The notes under the pieces: generated by a model
The model's input: the letters and a program-made list of their open reading frames with translations, nothing else
What the model was told of the DNA's origin: nothing
The model's database searches: none
In this document: positions 6,286-10,901 of the stretch, one piece after another
Layout of the letters: each line of letters opens with the position of its first letter
How positions within the stretch are numbered: the first letter of the stretch is position 1
NCBI RefSeq assembly: GCF_943914615.1
Contig: NZ_CALUCS010000036.1
Coordinates: 1 to 10,901, forward strand
Direction of reading: 5' to 3'
Source: an uncultured Corynebacterium sp.
Lineage (GTDB): Bacteria; Actinomycetota; Actinomycetes; Mycobacteriales; Mycobacteriaceae
DNA length: 10,901 nt
Translations under genes and position numbers: made by a program

Positions 6286-6324
6286 CTGGCCCCAGCTGCC
6301 CCGGCAGCGCTGGGCTGGCTAGCC
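6280..6324. terminator. Long GC-rich stem-loop between convergent genes
   Basis: Nested inverted repeats form one structure. The outer pair is GGCTAGC (6280-6286) with GCTAGCC (6318-6324), the middle pair is CCCAGC (6291-6296) with GCTGGG (6309-6314), and the inner pair is TGCC (6297-6300) with GGCA (6303-6306). Small internal loops separate them. The outer left arm contains the serine hydrolase stop codon (6283-6285), and gluD ends 8 nt beyond the right arm. No T-run follows on either strand. It may act as a two-way transcript end or 3' stabiliser rather than a classical terminator. Confidence 0.5.
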
Positions 6325-6332
6325 ACAGCGCG

Positions 6333-7271
6333 CTACTCGAAGGTAGTGCGCAGGTCCTCGTGGCCCTCTGCGCGCCAATCAACGTAGGCGTTGTCCTTGG
6401 TATCGATACCCTGCTCCCTCTGGTGCGGAACCTTGGCCACGATGTTGCGGCGGGCACGGCCGGAACGCAGCTGGATCTCGATGCGCTCAGCCACCTTCGC
6501 CAAAGCCATGTTGATAACGATCATGATCAGTGCGATCAGCAGCAGCGCTGGGATCATCGCGCCGTAGTACTCGCCCAGCTGGCGGCCGGAGCGAACCACT
6601 TCCACGAAGCCGATCATGTAACCCAGAGCGGAATCCTTCAGGGCAATGACCATCTGAGAGATGATGGCCGGCAGCATGGCGGCCACAGCCTGCGGCAACA
6701 GGATTAGGTTGATGGACTGGCGGTGGCTCAGACCCAGTGCAATCGCTGCTTCCCGCTGGCCACGCGGCAGCGACTGAATGCCCGAGCGCAGGGTTTCTGC
6801 GATCACGGAGCCGTTGTACATCGTCAGGCCGAAAACCACCGCGGAAAAGCCCAGCCAACTGGAAGGCACCAGCTGCAAAAGGGAGAACACCGCGTAGGCG
6901 AACAGCATCAGAACCAGCACCGGAATGGAGCGGAAGAACTCCACGATGATTCCGCAGATCCAGCGCACGGGTGCGGAGGGCGACAGTCGGCCCACGCCCA
7001 GCAGCGCACCAATGGCCATCGCCAAGACAATGGAGACCACAGCCGCGCCGATCGTGGAGATCAGGCCGGGGATGATGTAGGTCGTCCAGGTGCTGCCCTC
7101 CAGGAAGAAGGACCACTTCTCGGACTCGAACTGGCCCTTGTCGTTGAGCTTCATGGCCACCAGGACGAGGATCACAGCGACCACTACGGCGGTGATTGCC
7201 GTGAGAATCGAGTTGAGCCTGCGCCCCTTCGGGCCTGGGGTGTCATAAAGAACCGTTGCACGTGTAGTCAT
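6333..7271 (-). CDS. gluD: Glutamate ABC transporter permease GluD
   Basis: This 312-residue polytopic membrane protein is one of the two permeases of the GluABCD glutamate uptake system. A long hydrophobic helix near residues 22-40 is followed by the permease domain (about 63-260) with several membrane spans. The cytoplasmic coupling loop reads EAAIALGLSHRQ at about 174-185, followed by ILLPQAVAAMLP, the usual polar amino-acid permease EAA motif that docks on the ATPase. I chose ATG 7271, which overlaps the gluC stop by one base (TAATG). An in-frame ATG at 7289 adds six residues and has AGG at a suitable distance, so it cannot be excluded. After the last membrane span a hydrophilic, charged tail of about 46 residues (267-312) extends to the C-terminus. 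I recall the C. glutamicum protein as about 273 residues, so the tail may be lineage-specific. It is the last gene of the operon. Confidence 0.93.
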   Translation of the reverse strand: MTTRATVLYDTPGPKGRRLNSILTAITAVVVAVILVLVAMKLNDKGQFESEKWSFFLEGSTWTTYIIPGLISTIGAAVVSIVLAMAIGALLGVGRLSPSAPVRWICGIIVEFFRSIPVLVLMLFAYAVFSLLQLVPSSWLGFSAVVFGLTMYNGSVIAETLRSGIQSLPRGQREAAIALGLSHRQSINLILLPQAVAAMLPAIISQMVIALKDSALGYMIGFVEVVRSGRQLGEYYGAMIPALLLIALIMIVINMALAKVAERIEIQLRSGRARRNIVAKVPHQREQGIDTKDNAYVDWRAEGHEDLRTTFE

Positions 7272-7957
7272 TAGCGCTTCACCGCCCATCGCTTACCTGC
7301 CCAGCCGAAGAACAACCCGGTAGGCAGCGTCAAAATGATAAATCCGATTGCGATAACTCCGAAGATCACCAGGATGTCGCTGGCGTAGTCCTCCGTGAGG
7401 GTCTTCATCAGCAAGGACGCTTCAGCCACTCCGATCACCGAGGCGATGGTGGTGTTCTTTGTCAGCGCGATCAGGGTGTTGCCCAGCGGCACGATCGCGC
7501 CGCGCAGGGCCTGCGGGAAGATCACGTGCCGGAAGTTCTGGCCGAAGCTAAGCCCCAAGGAGCGGGCGGCCTCGGCCTGGCCGAAGGGCACCGTGTTGAT
7601 ACCGGAGCGCAGGGATTCCGCCACGAAGCAGGAGGTATAGGCCACGAAGGCTAGGACTGCCAGGCGGAAGTTCTGCTTTTCGATGAAGGAATCGTTCTCC
7701 ACCGCCAGCAGCAAGCCCAGGTTGTAGTACAGGCCCATGGAGGCCAGCAGAATGATCAACGTCAGCGGGGTGTTACGAACAATGTTGATGTACCACGCGG
7801 ACAGGTTACGCAGGATGCCCACGGGGCTCACGCGCATGGCGGTCAGGATAATGCCGAAGATCAGCGATCCGACCGCGGAGAAGAACGTCAACTTGACGGT
7901 CACCCAAAATGCTGGAAGCAGTTCGGGCTTCATCTCGGACCATAGTTCGGGGTTCAT
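7271..7957 (-). CDS. gluC: Glutamate ABC transporter permease GluC
   Basis: This 228-residue integral membrane protein is the first permease of the glutamate importer and pairs with GluD to form the channel. Hydrophobic segments lie near residues 16-40, 60-85, 97-113, 150-175 and 192-218. The coupling loop EAARSLGLSFGQ (about 129-140) followed by VIFPQALRGAIVP is the His/Glu/Gln/Arg-type permease signature. The block RNTPLTLIILL near 61 is also typical. The start ATG 7957 is preceded by AAGGAGG with an 8-nt gap and lies 16 nt after the gluB stop. The length equals what I recall for C. glutamicum GluC. Its stop overlaps the likely gluD start by one base, indicating coupled translation. Confidence 0.95.
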   Translation of the reverse strand: MNPELWSEMKPELLPAFWVTVKLTFFSAVGSLIFGIILTAMRVSPVGILRNLSAWYINIVRNTPLTLIILLASMGLYYNLGLLLAVENDSFIEKQNFRLAVLAFVAYTSCFVAESLRSGINTVPFGQAEAARSLGLSFGQNFRHVIFPQALRGAIVPLGNTLIALTKNTTIASVIGVAEASLLMKTLTEDYASDILVIFGVIAIGFIILTLPTGLFFGWAGKRWAVKR

Positions 7958-7973
7958 AGTGCGTTCCTCCTTC

Positions 7974-8870
7974 CTACTTCTTGTCGACGAACGACAGGTC
8001 GCCGATCTTTGGCTTTTCGCCGATATCCACGTTGTCGCCCAGGTTCTTGGCGACGATCTTTTGGAACTCGCCGGAATCGTGCATTTCGTTCAGCGCTTCG
8101 TTGACCTCCGCCTTGGCCTTGTCGTCGCCCTTGGGCAGGCCGATGCCGTAGTTTTCGTTGGTCCAGAAGCTGCCGTCGTCGTTCTTTAGTTGAATGACGC
8201 TGTAGTCTTCGTCGAATCGCTCCTTGTAGCGCTGTGCAAAGCCAGCCAGAATGGTCGCGTCCGTGGTGGTTGCATCCACCACGCCCTGCTTCAGGCCTTC
8301 CGCGCACGCGGCGTAGGTGTCGAACTCCTGCAGCTGCACTTCTGGCAGCGCGTCCTTCACCTTCTGTGCCGGGGTGGAGCCGGACACGGAGCACAGGCGG
8401 GTGCCCGGCGCGATGTCGTTCAGGCCCTTGATGCCGGAATCTTCGCGGACGAGCAGCGCCTGGTGGGTGACCACGTACGGGCCTGCGAAGTCCACGGCCT
8501 TCAGGCGGCCTTTGTTGATGGAGTACGTGGCGGTGATCATGTTGACCTCACCGTTGTTGATGAGGGTCTCGCGCTGCGCGGAGGGGGTTTCGCGCCATTC
8601 GATTTCTGGTGTGGCCCAGCCGTGCTTCTTTGCGATGTATTCCACCACGTAGCGGGAGACGTCGGTATCCAGGCCGGCGAACTGCTTGTCCGGGGTGCGT
8701 TCACCCAGGTTCGGTTGGTCGTACTTGGTGCCCATTACGACGTGGCCGGATTCGATATCCGCCAGCAGGTCGCGGGCACCGCCGGAACCGCACGCGGTCA
8801 GCGCCACCACGCTTGCGGTGGCAACCACTGCAGCGGTGAGGCGCTTGAGTGCGCTTTTGAAGGTAGACAT
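7974..8870 (-). CDS. gluB: Glutamate-binding lipoprotein GluB
   Basis: This 298-residue protein is the extracytoplasmic solute-binding component. It captures glutamate and delivers it to the GluC/GluD permeases. A lipoprotein signal peptide is clear: KR near residues 9-10, a hydrophobic core, then the lipobox LTAC with acylated Cys27. The remainder is a family 3 solute-binding domain (about 45-285) with blocks such as GLDTDVSRYVVEYIAKK, AGPYVVTHQALLVRED and ENYGIGLPKGD. The start ATG 8870 follows GGGAAG about 10 nt upstream, and the gap to the gluA stop is 19 nt. Anchoring to the membrane is expected in a Gram-positive-type envelope. Confidence 0.95.
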   Translation of the reverse strand: MSTFKSALKRLTAAVVATASVVALTACGSGGARDLLADIESGHVVMGTKYDQPNLGERTPDKQFAGLDTDVSRYVVEYIAKKHGWATPEIEWRETPSAQRETLINNGEVNMITATYSINKGRLKAVDFAGPYVVTHQALLVREDSGIKGLNDIAPGTRLCSVSGSTPAQKVKDALPEVQLQEFDTYAACAEGLKQGVVDATTTDATILAGFAQRYKERFDEDYSVIQLKNDDGSFWTNENYGIGLPKGDDKAKAEVNEALNEMHDSGEFQKIVAKNLGDNVDIGEKPKIGDLSFVDKK

Positions 8871-8889
8871 GTATAACTCGCTTCCCGAA

Positions 8890-9645
8890 CTAGTGGTTCA
8901 CGATCTTCGCCAGGAAGTCCTTGGCGCGATCGGATTGCGGGTTCGTGAAGAAGGTCTCCGGGTCGGCGTCCTCAACAATGGCGCCGTCGGCCATGAACAG
9001 GATGCGGTCGGCTACACGGCGAGCGAAGCTCATCTCGTGAGTGACAACCACCATGGTCATGCCACCCTTGGCGAGGTCGGTCATGACGTCCAGGACCTCG
9101 TTGATCATTTCGGGGTCGAGGGCGGAGGTCGGCTCGTCGAAGAGCATCACCTTCGGGTCCATGGCCAGTGCGCGGGCGATGGCTACGCGCTGCTGCTGGC
9201 CGCCGGATAGCTGAGCCGGGTACTTGTCGGCTTGGGCGGCGATGCCCACGCGGTCCAGCAGCTTCTCGGCGGTCTTGCGTGCCTCTTCCTTGCTGACTTT
9301 GCGGACCTTGGTGGGCGCCAGCGTGACGTTATCGCGGATGGTCATGTGGCTGAACAGGTTGAACTGCTGGAACACCATGCCCACCTCTGCGCGGAGCTTG
9401 GCGAGTTCCTTGCCTTCCTCAGGCAGCAGCTCACCGTCGATGCGGATTTCGCCATCGTCGATGGTCTCTAGGCGGTTGATGGTGCGGCACAGCGTGGATT
9501 TGCCGGATCCGGAGGGTCCAAGGATCACGACAACCTGGCCCGCCGGTACTTCGAGGTTGATGTCCCGAAGTGCGTGGTACTCGCCGAAGTGTTTGTTCAC
9601 TCCCTTGAGTTCAATCATTGGTTTGAAAACAGTGGGTTCAGACAT
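8890..9645 (-). CDS. gluA: Glutamate ABC transporter ATPase GluA
   Basis: This 251-residue ATPase powers glutamate uptake. Motifs in order are Walker A GPSGSGKS (43-50), Q-loop Gln93 in MVFQQFNLF, signature LSGGQQQR (146-153), Walker B VMLFDEP (166-172) with catalytic Glu171, D-loop SALD (174-177) and switch His203 in VTHEM. The ending FFTNPQSDRAKDFLAKIVNH is typical of polar amino-acid ATPases of this type. It is the first gene of the operon. No Shine-Dalgarno sequence precedes ATG 9645, and a TATTAT box ends 7 nt before it, so the mRNA may be leaderless and start at or next to the A of this ATG. An in-frame ATG at 9618, which would give the roughly 242-residue form I recall from C. glutamicum, also lacks a ribosome site. 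Confidence 0.96.
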   Translation of the reverse strand: MSEPTVFKPMIELKGVNKHFGEYHALRDINLEVPAGQVVVILGPSGSGKSTLCRTINRLETIDDGEIRIDGELLPEEGKELAKLRAEVGMVFQQFNLFSHMTIRDNVTLAPTKVRKVSKEEARKTAEKLLDRVGIAAQADKYPAQLSGGQQQRVAIARALAMDPKVMLFDEPTSALDPEMINEVLDVMTDLAKGGMTMVVVTHEMSFARRVADRILFMADGAIVEDADPETFFTNPQSDRAKDFLAKIVNH

Positions 9646-9652
9646 GAAACAA

Positions 9653-9674
9653 ATAATAGGTAACGAAGGTCACT
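9653..9674 (-). promoter_or_regulatory. gluA promoter (-10) with GlxR-like site
   Basis: On the minus strand TATTAT (9658-9653) is a good -10 box, and the start codon begins 8 nt downstream, which fits a leaderless transcript. Directly upstream, AGTGACCTTCGTTACC (9674-9659) matches 7 of the 10 fixed positions of the CRP/GlxR consensus TGTGA-N6-TCACA. A regulator bound there would cover the region just upstream of the -10 and would be expected to repress. Control of the C. glutamicum glu operon by carbon source through GlxR is recalled from the literature, not tested here. No convincing AmtR box is seen. Confidence 0.45.
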
Positions 9675-9790
9675 TTTAGGAAATGAATGCAAGATGTCTC
9701 ACTGTTTTGCTTTCCTGTCGGATTTTTGACGCCCCCACGGTGAGCCCGCCGAGGAGGGGATAACAGGTCTAGGATTCGATGGCTTGCGGT

Positions 9791-9823
9791 GAGCTTTCGG
9801 GGAGCTTTTGGGGAGCTTTTGGG
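9791..9823. repeat. 11-bp tandem repeat, unit GAGCTTTTGGG
   Basis: Three adjoining 11-bp units, GAGCTTTCGGG, GAGCTTTTGGG and GAGCTTTTGGG, lie 29 nt upstream of the nitroreductase start. A weaker fourth unit may precede them at 9780-9790. They are non-coding and sit in the gluA/nitroreductase divergent region. The helical-turn period would suit phased protein binding, but slippage alone could also explain them. Confidence 0.7.
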
Positions 9824-9852
9824 GGCGACGACGGAAATGACAAGAGCGTACG

Positions 9853-10539
9853 GTGACCGATATGAACTTTTCTGAATTCATACGTAACCGCCACTCCCCT
9901 CGCGCGTTCCTTCCGGATGAGATCCCCGCAGAGGACATCAAGGAGATCCTGCTGGACGCCCAGTCCGCGCCCTCGAACTCCAACACCCAGCCGTGGAACG
10001 TCCACGTGATCGGTGGCCAAAAGTTGAGGGACTTGAGTGCCGCGCTGATCGAGGAGTTCGATACCAACGGACTGAACCCCGACTTCACTGTGGATTACGG
10101 CGAGGGCGTACACCCGCAGCGCTCTAAGGAGCTGGCGGCGAAGATGTACGGGCTGCTGGGCATCGCCCGTGAGGATAAGGAGGCGCGTACGGAGTTCGTC
10201 CGCGAGAACCTGCGCTTCTTCGGCGCCCCGTACTCGGCGCTGATGTTCATCCCGCCGATCGGTGACCGTGTTCGTGCGGCTTTTGACCAGGGGACGTACG
10301 CGGAGAACTTCCTACTGTCCCTGACTGCCCACGGCTACCACGGGGTGCCCCAGGGCATGATCTCCCTGCTGGCGCCGACGGTGCGCGAGTTCCTGGGCGT
10401 GGATGAGGAGTACAAGCTGGTTACCGCGCTGACCTTCGGCCGTGCGGATGAATCCAGCCCGGTGTATAAGACCGCCCCGGGCCGCGTTGCGCTATCCGAG
10501 ACGGTGACGGTGCACGGGATTGAGGGGTTGGGGCTGTAG
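9853..10539 (+). CDS. Nitroreductase family protein (FMN-dependent)
   Basis: This 228-residue flavoprotein belongs to the nitroreductase superfamily, whose members use FMN and NAD(P)H to reduce nitro-aromatics, quinones or related compounds. Family blocks are the FMN phosphate-binding RNRHSPRAF (11-19), APSNSNTQPW (39-48), the central AHGYHGVPQGM (159-169) and the C-terminal FGRADE (205-210). It is probably cytoplasmic and dimeric. The start is GTG 9853, with ATG 9862 as an alternative that removes three residues; neither has a clear ribosome site. A TAGGAT box near 9770 might be a -10, giving a leader that includes the 11-bp repeat. The gene is divergent from gluA and appears unlinked to glutamate transport. 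The physiological substrate is unknown. Confidence 0.9.
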   Translation: MTDMNFSEFIRNRHSPRAFLPDEIPAEDIKEILLDAQSAPSNSNTQPWNVHVIGGQKLRDLSAALIEEFDTNGLNPDFTVDYGEGVHPQRSKELAAKMYGLLGIAREDKEARTEFVRENLRFFGAPYSALMFIPPIGDRVRAAFDQGTYAENFLLSLTAHGYHGVPQGMISLLAPTVREFLGVDEEYKLVTALTFGRADESSPVYKTAPGRVALSETVTVHGIEGLGL

Positions 10540-10581
10540 TCCCCGCGCAAGCGACAATCTGAACGGCCTGCTGAAGGGGAT

Positions 10582-10834
10582 TTACTTAACCGAAACCTCT
10601 TTCCGCAAGAAAGCCAGCTGCTCCTCAATAATCTCCGAGAACAAAGGCTCCACGTACGGGTCGAAGTGGCCGCCCCCCCCCGTGAATGTGAACCGTGGCG
10701 GGCCGAACCTTGCCAGCTGCTTTGAGGGCAACATTTGTTGGAGTGACAGCGTCATTAGACATCACCCGGAAAAGCGCCAAACAGGAAGCATTCCTGTCAG
10801 ACGGCGAACAGACCAACCTTTCCGGCATGCCCAT
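10582..10834 (-). pseudogene. C-terminal remnant of an alpha/beta hydrolase, frameshifted
   Basis: Two adjoining minus-strand frames together read as the C-terminal end of an alpha/beta hydrolase. The first frame (10834 to about 10682) includes ALFRVMSNDAVTPTNVALKA, with the likely acid Asp in NDAVTP, and ends ATVHIHGGG. The second, out of frame by one base, gives GHFDPYVEPLFSEI, with the likely catalytic His in GGHFD, and ends at TAA 10584-10582. The switch falls in a run of nine G (10681-10673 on the minus strand); eight G would restore one frame. The N-terminal two thirds, including any nucleophile serine, are missing, and an in-frame TGA lies just before the first ATG. The fragment begins 15 nt after the 3' end of a tRNA gene, a common site of insertion and deletion. 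The family call rests on these motifs only. Confidence 0.68.
10673..10681. repeat. Nine-base homopolymer (C on plus, G on minus)
   Basis: The run of nine identical bases lies exactly where the two reading frames of the hydrolase remnant must join. Such tracts slip during replication and are also prone to sequencing error. Eight bases would join the frames. Confidence 0.85.
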
Positions 10835-10848
10835 TCAATGAGATCTTG

Positions 10849-10901
10849 TGGGGCCAGCGGGGCTCGAACCCGCGACCAGCGGATTATGAGTCCGCGGCTC
10901 T
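10849..10901 (-). tRNA. tRNA with CAU anticodon (elongator Met or Ile2), 5' part cut off
   Basis: The minus strand shows the 3' 53 nt of a tRNA. The anticodon stem GCGGA/TCCGC encloses the loop CTCATAA (anticodon CAU), followed by the variable segment TGGTC, the T arm GCGGG-TTCGAGC-CCCGC, the acceptor half TGGCCCC and discriminator A. CCA is not encoded (the next bases are CAA). The anticodon stem lacks the three G-C pairs of initiator tRNA, so it is not tRNA-fMet. The stretch around the loop and variable region resembles E. coli tRNA-Ile2 as I recall it, where the wobble C is changed to lysidine; elongator tRNA-Met remains possible. The D arm and 5' acceptor strand lie beyond the window. Confidence 0.88.

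Noticed and set aside
9646..9672. Possible AmtR nitrogen-control box upstream of gluA
   Set aside because: Only a CTAT half-site is visible and the second half does not match, so I do not call it.
9837..9875. 12-codon small frame (ATG to TGA) overlapping the nitroreductase start, a possible leader peptide
   Set aside because: It has no amino-acid run suggesting attenuation and no conserved feature; its presence can be chance.
10540..10560. GGGG...CCCC after the nitroreductase as a terminator
   Set aside because: The stem has only four good pairs and no T-run follows.

Overview
The window looks like chromosomal DNA from a high-GC member of Corynebacterium. The evidence is a homodimeric (AceE-type) pyruvate dehydrogenase E1, a gluABCD-type glutamate transporter with the corynebacterial gene order and gene sizes, a DUF3052 gene divergent from aceE (the same arrangement as Rv2240c/aceE in Mycobacterium tuberculosis), and an AcpM-like acyl carrier protein. 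The species cannot be fixed from sequence alone. I see no insertion sequence, prophage, CRISPR array or origin.

Layout. A tRNA-Val(UAC) on the minus strand has a clear intrinsic terminator (98-226). A GC-rich 7-bp tandem repeat (361-409) follows, next to the DUF3052 gene (421-915, minus). A divergent regulatory region (916-1170) leads into aceE (1171-3927, plus). aceE converges on an alpha/beta hydrolase gene (3968-4954, minus) across an imperfect 11-bp tandem repeat that contains the stop codons of both genes. The hydrolase is divergent from a two-gene unit: an acyl carrier protein (5096-5443) and a serine hydrolase of the beta-lactamase/S12 type (5440-6285), overlapping by 4 nt. That unit converges, across a long GC-rich stem-loop (6280-6324), on a four-gene minus-strand operon gluA-gluB-gluC-gluD (9645 down to 6333). 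A nitroreductase gene (9853-10539, plus) is divergent from gluA. The window ends with a broken, frameshifted C-terminal remnant of another alpha/beta hydrolase (10582-10834, minus) and the 3' part of a CAU-anticodon tRNA (10849-10901, minus).

How the genes fit together. AceE feeds pyruvate carbon into acetyl-CoA, and GluABCD imports glutamate, so both touch central carbon and nitrogen metabolism. The ACP, S12 hydrolase and divergent alpha/beta hydrolase form a compact group that may handle an acyl or ester substrate. In mycobacteria the equivalent neighbourhood is aceE-(regulator)-fabD-acpM-kasA-kasB. Here fabD and the kas genes are absent and hydrolases occupy their places, leaving an ACP without visible FAS-II partners. 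I rate this as the most interesting functional puzzle in the window. Other items worth attention are the short tandem repeats of 7 and 11 bp at gene junctions, a near-perfect 25-bp palindrome upstream of aceE, and a probable leaderless gluA start with a GlxR-like site.
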